Position numbers and translations under genes: made by a program
The notes under the pieces: model-generated
Told to the model about the DNA's origin: nothing
What the model saw: the letters and a program-made list of their open reading frames with translations, nothing else
Database searches by the model: none
Origin: Pedobacter cryoconitis
GTDB lineage: Bacteria > Bacteroidota > Bacteroidia > Sphingobacteriales > Sphingobacteriaceae
Assembly (NCBI RefSeq): GCF_001590605.1
Contig: NZ_CP014504.1
Location: forward strand, 4,216,001 to 4,280,000
DNA: 64,000 nucleotides
Reading direction: 5' to 3'
In this document: positions 1-6,899 of the stretch, in pieces
Numbering within the stretch: the stretch's first letter is position 1
Layout of the letters: each line of letters starts with the position of its first letter

Positions 1-396
1 GAAGCTTTAACTTTAGCTATCGGTAACAAAGTACAGTTAGTAGGTGATGATTTATTTGTAACTAACGTTAAACGTTTACAACAAGGAATCGATAAAAGCA
101 TTGCAAACTCTATCTTAGTTAAAGTAAACCAGATCGGTACTTTGACTGAAACTATCAACGCAGTATCATTGGCTCAAAACAGTGGTTACACGTCGGTCAT
201 GAGTCACCGTTCAGGAGAAACTGAAGATACAACCATCGCTGATTTAGCAGTAGCTTTAAACTGTGGTCAGATCAAAACTGGTTCAGCTTCACGTTCTGAC
301 AGGATAGCTAAATACAACCAATTATTACGTATTGAAGAAGAATTAGGTTCTGCAGCACGTTTCATTGGAAAAGATTTCAAATTCTTGAAAAAATAA
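1..396 (+). CDS. eno: enolase, C-terminal part (5' end outside window)
   Basis: Enolase converts 2-phosphoglycerate to phosphoenolpyruvate in glycolysis. The frame is open from base 1, so about the last 131 residues are visible. They carry the family's active-site landmarks in order: the metal-binding Asp in LVGDDLFVTN, the catalytic Lys in LVKVNQIGT, the SHRSGETED loop with its His, and the substrate-binding Lys in GQIKTGS. The stop at 394-396 is followed by a strong terminator. The cytoplasmic role is taken from the family. Only the N-terminal part is missing, because of the window edge. Confidence 0.97.
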   Translation, partial: EALTLAIGNKVQLVGDDLFVTNVKRLQQGIDKSIANSILVKVNQIGTLTETINAVSLAQNSGYTSVMSHRSGETEDTTIADLAVALNCGQIKTGSASRSDRIAKYNQLLRIEEELGSAARFIGKDFKFLKK

Positions 397-420
397 GCTG
401 ATTTTTCAGTTTGAATAGAA

Positions 421-452
421 AAAGCATAGTCGGAAACGGCTATGCTTTTTTA
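421..452 (+). terminator. intrinsic terminator of eno
   Basis: A 9-bp perfect stem (AAAGCATAG, 421-429, with CTATGCTTT, 440-448) with a 10-base loop is followed by a T-rich run. It lies 25 bases after the eno stop. Confidence 0.85.
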
Positions 453-464
453 TTTTATAATTTA

Positions 465-472
465 TATCTTTG
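465..472 (+). promoter_or_regulatory. -7 promoter element of divIC
   Basis: TATCTTTG matches the Bacteroidota -7 consensus TAnnTTTG and ends 5 bases before the divIC ATG at 478. The transcript would start at or next to the ATG, so the mRNA would be leaderless or nearly so. No clear -33 element is seen; the region upstream is the eno terminator. Confidence 0.45.
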
Positions 473-477
473 TTTAT

Positions 478-777
478 ATGAACAGATTACTGGAAATCTT
501 TCGCAACAAATACTTTCTCTCTACCGCGGCATTCGCAGTATGGATGTTATTCTTTGATAAGAATGATATGCTTTCGCAATATGAGTACCGCGCAGAAGTA
601 CACAAGCTGCAGGAAGAAAAAGATTTCTACGAAAAGCAAACTGCTCAGGTGAAGAAAGATCTGAACGAACTGAATACCAATCTGAATACTGCTGAAAAAT
701 TTGCAAGAGAAAAATACTTCATGAAAAAAGACAATGAAGATGTTTTTGTGATCATTAAAGCAACCCCTAAAGACTAA
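478..777 (+). CDS. divIC: septum formation initiator, FtsL/DivIC family
   Basis: A 99-residue bitopic division protein of the DivIC/FtsB type. It has a short cytoplasmic N-terminus, one membrane segment at about residues 12-22, then a charged coiled-coil region (EYRAEVHKLQEEKDFYEKQ onward) that would lie in the periplasm and pair with FtsL/FtsQ-like partners. I chose the ATG at 478: an in-frame start at 442 lies inside the eno terminator, and the -7 promoter element sits between the two. Its position next to eno is common in Bacteroidota. It converges with the TRIC gene, with one base between the two stop codons. Confidence 0.85.
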   Translation: MNRLLEIFRNKYFLSTAAFAVWMLFFDKNDMLSQYEYRAEVHKLQEEKDFYEKQTAQVKKDLNELNTNLNTAEKFAREKYFMKKDNEDVFVIIKATPKD

Positions 778-778
778 A

Positions 779-1390
779 CTAATAGCCAAATCTCGGCAGC
801 GAAAGCTTATAACGAACGACCACCACCCTGAGTGCGAAAATAAAACCGATCACCAATACTTTCGCTACATCTGCTTTCAGGTTAAAGAACAATAAGGTAA
901 AATATAAGATCCCACCCAGAATACAGGCAGTCGCATAAATCTCTTTTTTAAAGATCAGAGGAATCGTATTCAGCAAGGTATCTCTGATTACCCCACCAAA
1001 ACAGCCTGTAATTGTACCCAGTGCGATACAAATCCCCGGACTCAAACCAAAGGCTATCCCCTTTTGAATCCCAAGGATAGTAAATAAACCCAGTCCCATG
1101 GAGTCAAACAAAAATAAGGTTACAGTAAAACGCTTCCGATGTCTTTTCAAAACTATGGTGAGTAATGAAGTGACCAAAATCAGCAAACAATAATTTACAT
1201 CTCTCATCCATTTAACCGGGGTATCGCCCAAAAGTAAATCCCTGACTGTACCACCACCAATAGAAGTTACAAAAGCGATAATCAGTACCCCAAAAGGATC
1301 AAGGCGCCGCTGTATAGCAGAAAACGAACCCGAGATCGCAAAAGCGATGGTCCCTAAAATTTCTATAACCTGAGAGGTCGTGAATTCCAT
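779..1390 (-). CDS. trimeric intracellular cation channel (TRIC/UPF0126) family protein
   Basis: A 203-residue integral membrane protein with about seven hydrophobic segments. It is built from two related halves, each with the family's glycine/Arg-Asp signature: SIGGGTVRDLLLG (about residues 44-56) and GCFGGVIRDTLLN (about 128-140). Bacterial TRIC homologues conduct monovalent cations. The length fits the family (about 200). The start lies 13 bases downstream of the VWA gene's stop on the same strand, so the two may be co-transcribed. Ion selectivity cannot be read from the sequence. Confidence 0.85.
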   Translation of the reverse strand: MEFTTSQVIEILGTIAFAISGSFSAIQRRLDPFGVLIIAFVTSIGGGTVRDLLLGDTPVKWMRDVNYCLLILVTSLLTIVLKRHRKRFTVTLFLFDSMGLGLFTILGIQKGIAFGLSPGICIALGTITGCFGGVIRDTLLNTIPLIFKKEIYATACILGGILYFTLLFFNLKADVAKVLVIGFIFALRVVVVRYKLSLPRFGY

Positions 1391-1403
1391 AAATTAACCT
1401 TTA

Positions 1404-3485
1404 TTACAGCGCCGAATTTCTTTTACGTACAAACCATTCTATGCTGAGCAGGGCCATAATCAGCACAAACAGACTTTTAAAGTTAATCAGTTCCTCATAC
1501 TTACGATCCTCATAACTCAGCGTTTTCAACTGATTACTTTGAAGCAAGTCATCCTTAATTTTTAAAAGCTGGTCTGGAAGATACAATTTTCCATTGGTCT
1601 GGTTAGCTAACTGATACAATAATTGATGATTTGCCAGGGTCTGCTGGAATTCGGCAGTTAATGTATTGACAAAAAAAGAGCCTTTATCCTGATAGTGCTG
1701 ATTGCCCAATGTTGTACTCGCAGTATAACTGTAATTCCCCGGAGGCAATACACCCGCATCCAGCTGATAAGAGGATTCATACCTGGAAAAAGTAAAATTA
1801 TAAGTCTTGCCTTTTTCATCTTTTAATAACAAATTAACATCAGGTGTATTGACTGGCTGATAGCTATCATTGTATAATGACGCATTCAACAATACACGAT
1901 CATTCTCTTCAAAAGTATTTTTAACCGGCCTGATTTTGAATTTTCTCTTGTCATCCTTCACAGAAAGATATTGCACGACTTTACCTATCAGCTCATTGAA
2001 TACCGGAGTTTGTGGATTTTCACGGGCTTCTGATAGCTTCCACTTCCATAAACCTTCTCCAATCAGATACCCTGTCTTACGACCGTTATCATTCATGAAA
2101 AATAATTGCGGACGATCAGTTTTTACTTTTCCATTCCGCTGATCCAGTACAACCTGCTGCGTTCCTAAAATCTTATACATACCAGACGGTGACTGTAAAG
2201 GATCAAAATTTTCAATGACCTGACGAGAAACAGGGTCCAGATCGAATATAGAAAGGTTTTGATCAATAGCACTATATTGATATTGAGGGGTAGCATTTCC
2301 AGAAAAGCTAACCTGCTGCTGCACCTGATTAAATCTGCCCGGATTACTTTGCATCCCCACCACATACCAGATCGGAACTTTCTCTGTCTTTATTTTCGCC
2401 AGAAAGCTGCCAGCGTCAAATTGATTATCCGGCAATTGATAAAGAATAACCAATCCGTAAGCCTTCGGATCAATCTTCAACAGCGCATCATTCAAGACCA
2501 CCGAAACCTCATGATGTTTATTTAAGCCAATCGCCTGCTTTAAAGCTGCCAGATCCGGATGCGGGCCTGCCGCAGCAATCAATATCTTTTGACGCGCATC
2601 AATCACCTCAACTAAAGTCTGATAAACATTATTTTTAATGGAAATTTCACTGGTAACAGGGGCCAATGCAATGGTATATTTGTGCTGACCAATTTTTGAA
2701 GCCTTTAAATTAACCGGAATGTTTTTCGAAAATTGAGACGAAGTTACCTGGATACTCTTTTCGTATACCTTTTTCCCGTCTTCCAGCACTGTCAGCTGAA
2801 TTGGGATCCCTTCACATTGGAATGCCTGCACTTGTACCTCCATCATGAAATCATTATCCAGGTAAACGAGTTCATTAACATTTACTGAACTGATCAATAT
2901 ATCTTTCTTAGGTATGGTATCTCCCAAAGCAATCGTATAGACAGGTGCTTTCAATAAAGTTAACTCCTGTGCCGGATTCCCCCCCCGGTTAAAAATCCCA
3001 TCAGTAGCTATAATTACTGCGCCAACATTTTTATTGAGAAGTTCATCATTGAGTTTATTAATTAACTGTGCAGCGTTAGTAAGTTTACCCTTATAGCTAA
3101 AATCAAGCCCGCTAACCACACGATCACTAAAACTATAGGTCCTAACCTCATATTTTTTAGAAAGTTCAGTCTGAAGCTGCTGAAGAGATTTCCTGTATTT
3201 CAGACTATCAAATCCCGCTGGTTTAAAAGCAGTAATAGATGCTGAGTTATCCTGTGCAATAATTACAATTGGTTTTTCCAGCGTGTAACTTGTCTGTTTA
3301 ATCAATGGGGAAAATAAAAGCCACAGGATCAAGGTGAATGTCACGGCCCTGATAATTGCTAAACCTATCCTCACCAGACGGGTCAGATTCTGGTTCTTTC
3401 CATAAAGCAACCATGCAAAAAATAAACCGGCTGTCAGACAGCCAGAAAATGCAAGGAAACTATAGAAATTAAAAGTATCGTTCAT
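1404..3485 (-). CDS. membrane protein with a von Willebrand factor A domain
   Basis: 693 residues. Two N-terminal membrane segments (about 8-26 and 40-62) are followed by a VWA domain with a MIDAS-type DNSAS motif near residue 78 and ATDGIFNRG near residue 160. A long beta-rich region follows, with one C-terminal membrane helix at about 670-687 before a basic tail (RKRNSAL). This layout resembles large Bacteroidota membrane VWA proteins, with an extracytoplasmic body anchored at both ends. No BatA/BatB or MoxR ATPase gene lies nearby, so a Bat-type aerotolerance role is not supported. The specific function is unknown. Confidence 0.75.
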   Translation of the reverse strand: MNDTFNFYSFLAFSGCLTAGLFFAWLLYGKNQNLTRLVRIGLAIIRAVTFTLILWLLFSPLIKQTSYTLEKPIVIIAQDNSASITAFKPAGFDSLKYRKSLQQLQTELSKKYEVRTYSFSDRVVSGLDFSYKGKLTNAAQLINKLNDELLNKNVGAVIIATDGIFNRGGNPAQELTLLKAPVYTIALGDTIPKKDILISSVNVNELVYLDNDFMMEVQVQAFQCEGIPIQLTVLEDGKKVYEKSIQVTSSQFSKNIPVNLKASKIGQHKYTIALAPVTSEISIKNNVYQTLVEVIDARQKILIAAAGPHPDLAALKQAIGLNKHHEVSVVLNDALLKIDPKAYGLVILYQLPDNQFDAGSFLAKIKTEKVPIWYVVGMQSNPGRFNQVQQQVSFSGNATPQYQYSAIDQNLSIFDLDPVSRQVIENFDPLQSPSGMYKILGTQQVVLDQRNGKVKTDRPQLFFMNDNGRKTGYLIGEGLWKWKLSEARENPQTPVFNELIGKVVQYLSVKDDKRKFKIRPVKNTFEENDRVLLNASLYNDSYQPVNTPDVNLLLKDEKGKTYNFTFSRYESSYQLDAGVLPPGNYSYTASTTLGNQHYQDKGSFFVNTLTAEFQQTLANHQLLYQLANQTNGKLYLPDQLLKIKDDLLQSNQLKTLSYEDRKYEELINFKSLFVLIMALLSIEWFVRKRNSAL

Positions 3486-3592
3486 AGGTCAGGCTAAAGA
3501 TGCTGAATTTTTAAAAACTGGCTGCATAATTCTTTAGAAAAATCAGTTTCATCTACCTGTTTTACCAGCATTTAACCTAATTTCATCTCAAT

Positions 3593-3641
3593 AAAAAAGG
3601 GTAAAACCTCTTCCTGTAACAGAAAAGTCTTTACCCCCTTT
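3593..3641 (-). terminator. terminator of fabG
   Basis: Read on the minus strand, AAAGGGGGTAAA pairs with TTTACCCTTTT across a loop that holds a small CTGT/ACAG stem, and ends in a T run (3593-3598). It lies 28 bases beyond the fabG stop. Confidence 0.65.
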
Positions 3642-3668
3642 AAATAATTTTAATTGCTTAACCTGCGC

Positions 3669-4412
3669 TTATAACATACCGCCGCAAACAGACAATACCT
3701 GCCCGGTTACGTATGCACTCATATCAGAAGCAAGGAATACGCAAACATTTGCCACATCTTCTGGCTCACCTGCGCGTTTCAATGGAATACCTTCTTCCCA
3801 GCCTTGCACAACTTTAGGATCCAGTATGTCAGTCATCTCTGTCCTGATAAATCCTGGAGCAACAACGTTAGTACGTATATTTCTTGAGCCCAATTCTTTC
3901 GCAACCGATTTAGAGAAACCAATAATACCAGCTTTAGAGGCTGCATAATTAGCCTGACCAGCATTTCCCTGCACACCGACTACCGAGCTCAGGTTAATGA
4001 AAGATCCTTTACGGGCCTTCATCATCACTTTTGAAGCTGCTTTAGTAACATTAAATACAGACTTTAAGTTTACATTGATCACATCGTCCCAGTTTTGTTC
4101 ACTCATGCGCATCAACAAGCCATCTTTAGTAATCCCAGCGTTGTTCACAACGATGTCAAGCGTACCAAATTCAGCAACGATATCACTAATTAGTTTTTCT
4201 GCTTCATCAAATTTAGAAGCATCAGAACGGTATCCTTTGATTTTAGTACCGAAAGATTGTAATTCCTGCTCTAAAGCTTCTCCTTTTTCTACTGAAGACA
4301 GATAAGTGAAAGCAACATTCGCACCCTGTTCTGCAAACTTCTCCGCTATTTTGCGGCCTATTCCTTTTGAAGCACCAGTAATTAATGCTGTTTTTCCTTC
4401 TAATAGTTTCAT
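3669..4412 (-). CDS. fabG: 3-oxoacyl-ACP reductase
   Basis: A 247-residue classical short-chain dehydrogenase that reduces 3-oxoacyl-ACP with NADPH in fatty-acid elongation. It shows the cofactor motif TGASKGIG (13-20), NNAG (about 90-93), the catalytic Ser in INLSSVVG, and YAASK (Tyr/Lys) about 13 residues later. Its length is typical of FabG. The gene is transcribed alone or after aguA, with its own terminator. Family assignment is firm; FabG rather than another SDR rests on overall similarity, since no other fab genes are near. The leader and start codon are duplicated upstream. Confidence 0.88.
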   Translation of the reverse strand: MKLLEGKTALITGASKGIGRKIAEKFAEQGANVAFTYLSSVEKGEALEQELQSFGTKIKGYRSDASKFDEAEKLISDIVAEFGTLDIVVNNAGITKDGLLMRMSEQNWDDVINVNLKSVFNVTKAASKVMMKARKGSFINLSSVVGVQGNAGQANYAASKAGIIGFSKSVAKELGSRNIRTNVVAPGFIRTEMTDILDPKVVQGWEEGIPLKRAGEPEDVANVCVFLASDMSAYVTGQVLSVCGGML

Positions 4413-4535
4413 CTTGGTTGTATATTGATTTTTGTAAGATGGAGCCTTTGATGATTAAAATAATTATTGCCCTGCGGGTTTAATAATTATTTTAATTATG
4501 TCGGGTTCATCTAATTGTATATTGTTTTTTTGTAA
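4408..4535 (-). repeat. duplicated fabG leader and start codon flanking a palindrome
   Basis: Two near-identical 30-base segments, 4408-4437 and 4506-4535, share TTCATCT and TTGTATATTG followed by a T run and GTAA. On the minus strand each holds the same leader plus an ATG: the proximal copy supplies the fabG start and the distal copy opens a four-codon minigene, MNPT-stop (4496-4510). Between them lies a palindrome with 15-bp perfect arms (4454-4468 and 4482-4496) and an inner CCC/GGG. This is either a decayed duplication or a leader with regulatory structure. Confidence 0.6.
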
Positions 4536-4547
4536 AATTTAAGCTTT

Positions 4548-5603
4548 TTAAACTGCTGGTTCCTGCTGGCTTAAGCAATGGAAACTACCTAACCCCCAGA
4601 TAATATCTGTAGAATCAATCCCCACTACTTTGCGGTCAGGGAAAGCTCCTCTGATAATATCCAATGCAATTTCATCATTTACATCCCTGAAAGTAGGTAC
4701 AATTACCGCAGCATTTGCAATGTAAAAATTAGCATAAGAAGCTGGTAAACGGGTATCTTCATGAATCACTGGTGATGGCATTGGTAACTGGATGATATTT
4801 AAAGGCTCACCATTCAATAGACGCATCGCTTTCAGCTCTTCCAGATTTTCCTTTAAAAGGATATAATTCTCATCCAATGGATTTGACTCTACTACAGTTA
4901 ATACCGTATTTGCATTCACAAAGCGGGTAATATCATCAATATGGCCATCTGTATCATCACCTACAATACCATCTCCAACCCACAAAACCTGTTCTGCGCC
5001 ATAACATTCTTTCAGATACTCTTCAATCTGTTCCTGGTTCAAATGTGGATTTCTGTTTGGATTTAACAGACAAGCTCTGGAAGTTAAAATCGTTCCTGCA
5101 CCGTTAAACTCCACAGACCCACCTTCCATTACAATACCCGGGTTGAATACCGGCAAACTAAAATGATCTGCAATACGGGTAGGTATAACGTCATCTAACT
5201 CGTAGGGAGGATATTTCCCGCCCCATGCATTATAACCCCAGTCAATCACTACTTTTTGCTGCTCCGCTTTTGGGTTCAACAAAAAAGCAGGCCCATGATC
5301 GCGGCACCAGGCATCATTGCTCGGATTGAAATAAAATTCGATCTGCGCTAAATCCGCACCCTCTTCCTGCAATTTTGAAATCGCGAAAGCTTTAGTTGCT
5401 TCATCATTGACATTGATTCTTACTTTTTCTCCCTGAGCTACGATTTTGATAAACTCACAATAAGGTGCGTAAATCATATCAATTTTGCCAGGCCATGAAG
5501 CCTCTTTATGCGGCCATGTTAACCAGGTAGCCTCATGTTTAGCCCATTCAGCAGGAAAGCTATATCCGGCTTTCTTCGGAGAATTATCAAATAGACTCGT
5601 CAT
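4548..5603 (-). CDS. aguA: agmatine deiminase
   Basis: 351 residues, peptidyl-arginine-deiminase fold. It hydrolyses agmatine to N-carbamoylputrescine and ammonia. Visible active-site motifs are WCRDHGP (about 98-104), GDDTDGHIDDITRF (about 215-228) with the catalytic His/Asp, and the C-terminal nucleophilic Cys in GLGSFHCLSQQEP. The N-terminus (SFPAEWAKHEATWLTWPH) is typical. The start overlaps the end of aguB by 17 bases, so the two genes are translationally linked and the second step is made from the same message. Together they give putrescine from agmatine. Confidence 0.93.
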   Translation of the reverse strand: MTSLFDNSPKKAGYSFPAEWAKHEATWLTWPHKEASWPGKIDMIYAPYCEFIKIVAQGEKVRINVNDEATKAFAISKLQEEGADLAQIEFYFNPSNDAWCRDHGPAFLLNPKAEQQKVVIDWGYNAWGGKYPPYELDDVIPTRIADHFSLPVFNPGIVMEGGSVEFNGAGTILTSRACLLNPNRNPHLNQEQIEEYLKECYGAEQVLWVGDGIVGDDTDGHIDDITRFVNANTVLTVVESNPLDENYILLKENLEELKAMRLLNGEPLNIIQLPMPSPVIHEDTRLPASYANFYIANAAVIVPTFRDVNDEIALDIIRGAFPDRKVVGIDSTDIIWGLGSFHCLSQQEPAV

Positions 5604-6462
5604 CTATATATCTTTTGGTAATTGGTGAATAAGTATCAATTCTTCTGTCACGTAAAAATGGCCAGTGTGTTCTGTAACGGTCAGATTTAGACAAGTCAAG
5701 CTCTACTACTTTCAATTCTTCCTGATCATGTGTTGCCTGGTATAAAAGTGAACCAAAAGGATTGGATACAAATGACCCTCCCCAGAAAGATACACCAGCT
5801 TCTTCACCAACACGGTTAATGCTGACTACTGGTACACCATTCGCGATAGCATGTGAACGCTGAATGGTCTGCCATGCATTGTATTGTTCTTTATTCGTTT
5901 CTTCATCCTGTGTAGTTGCCCATCCTATTGCAGTTGGGTAAACTAAGAAATCAGCACCCATCAGTGCAGTGATTCTTGCAGCTTCAGGATACCATTGATC
6001 CCAGCAGATCAGGACACCAATTTTCGCATATTTGGTTTTGAATACTTTATAACCTAAATCACCAGGGGTGAAATAGAATTTTTCATAAAACCCAGGATCA
6101 TCCGGGATATGCATTTTACGATATTTACCTAAATAGGCCCCATCTGCATCCAGAACAGCAGTCGTATTATGATATAATCCTTCCGCTCTTTTTTCAAACA
6201 GAGAAGCAACAATGACTACATTTAATTCTTTGGCAACGGCCGATAAAACATCGGTAGACGGGCCAGGGATAGTTTCTGCTAATTTGAAGTTCTCATACTC
6301 TTCAACATCACAGAAATATAGGGAGGTAAAAAGCTCCTGCAGGCAAACCACCTGGGCGCCCTGGGCCGCTACTTCACGGATCTTTACAATTGCTTTATCT
6401 AAATTTTCTTGTTTGCTACTGGTGCAGGTCATCTGCACCAATCCAACTTGTACTTTAGCCAT
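5587..6462 (-). CDS. aguB: N-carbamoylputrescine amidase
   Basis: A 291-residue nitrilase-superfamily amidohydrolase that cleaves N-carbamoylputrescine to putrescine, CO2 and ammonia. The Glu-Lys-Cys catalytic triad is visible: Glu in CLQELFTS, Lys in KYRKMHIPD, Cys in VLICWDQWYPEAAR. Length matches characterised AguB proteins (about 290-300). First gene of the aguB-aguA operon; a TAnnTTTG element lies 21 bases upstream. Product assignment is strengthened by the overlapping agmatine deiminase gene. Confidence 0.93.
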   Translation of the reverse strand: MAKVQVGLVQMTCTSSKQENLDKAIVKIREVAAQGAQVVCLQELFTSLYFCDVEEYENFKLAETIPGPSTDVLSAVAKELNVVIVASLFEKRAEGLYHNTTAVLDADGAYLGKYRKMHIPDDPGFYEKFYFTPGDLGYKVFKTKYAKIGVLICWDQWYPEAARITALMGADFLVYPTAIGWATTQDEETNKEQYNAWQTIQRSHAIANGVPVVSINRVGEEAGVSFWGGSFVSNPFGSLLYQATHDQEELKVVELDLSKSDRYRTHWPFLRDRRIDTYSPITKRYIDDESI

Positions 6463-6482
6463 TCTTTGAATTTTTGTGACTG

Positions 6483-6490
6483 CAAAGTTA
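6483..6490 (-). promoter_or_regulatory. -7 promoter element of aguBA
   Basis: On the minus strand TAACTTTG matches TAnnTTTG, 20 bases upstream of the aguB ATG. No convincing -33 TTTG is found at the usual distance, so this rests on the -7 match alone. Confidence 0.35.
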
Positions 6491-6552
6491 ACAGAAAAAA
6501 AATTCTGTACTTCATTATTCTGAAAAGGGATTCTCAGACAGCACTAAGCACT

Positions 6553-6577
6553 AAAAATAAGCCTTTTGGCAAAGGCT
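6553..6577 (-). terminator. terminator after the Cys-rich protein gene
   Basis: AGCCTTT (6560-6566) and AAAGGCT (6571-6577) form a short stem, followed on the minus strand by TTATTTTTAG. It lies about 30 bases after the stop of the small gene at 6607. Confidence 0.5.
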
Positions 6578-6606
6578 CCCCAGGCCATTCCGGGCAGGAA
6601 GATATT

Positions 6607-6822
6607 TTAAGTAGCTGGATTTGAAGTTAGTGAATCCCTGTATTCCTGTTGTAATTCAAACAGGCATTTAGCACAAAGACAACTGTCATAATGTTCACTG
6701 ATATACTGTACTTCATTCAGATCAAGATATACCACACTGCACTGACATTTAGTGTAAGAGTTAGCCTTGCACTCAATTGGCACACCGCAACGTTCGCATG
6801 GTATAATTTCGTGTTTAGCCAT
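6607..6822 (-). CDS. small cysteine-rich protein (CWC-type)
   Basis: 71 residues with seven cysteines in a zinc-ribbon-like spacing: CERCG near the N-terminus, a central CKANSYTKCQC stretch, and CLCAKC before a short helix. This pattern fits the Cys_rich_CWC family, whose function is not known. Metal binding is inferred from the paired CxxC motifs. The gene is isolated between the nrdA terminator and its own terminator. It has no signal peptide, so it is probably cytoplasmic. Confidence 0.75.
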   Translation of the reverse strand: MAKHEIIPCERCGVPIECKANSYTKCQCSVVYLDLNEVQYISEHYDSCLCAKCLFELQQEYRDSLTSNPAT

Positions 6823-6843
6823 TAAAAAGGGTCTTATACAACA

Positions 6844-6873
6844 AAAGTACGGTAATTTGACTTACCGTACTTT
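6844..6873 (-). terminator. terminator of nrdBA
   Basis: A perfect 12-bp stem (AAAGTACGGTAA, 6844-6855, with TTACCGTACTTT, 6862-6873) and a 6-base loop lie about 27 bases downstream of the nrdA stop. The U run is short (TTTTGTTG on the minus strand). Confidence 0.75.
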
Positions 6874-6899
6874 ATGCCTTTCATTTTATGAGATTTAGA

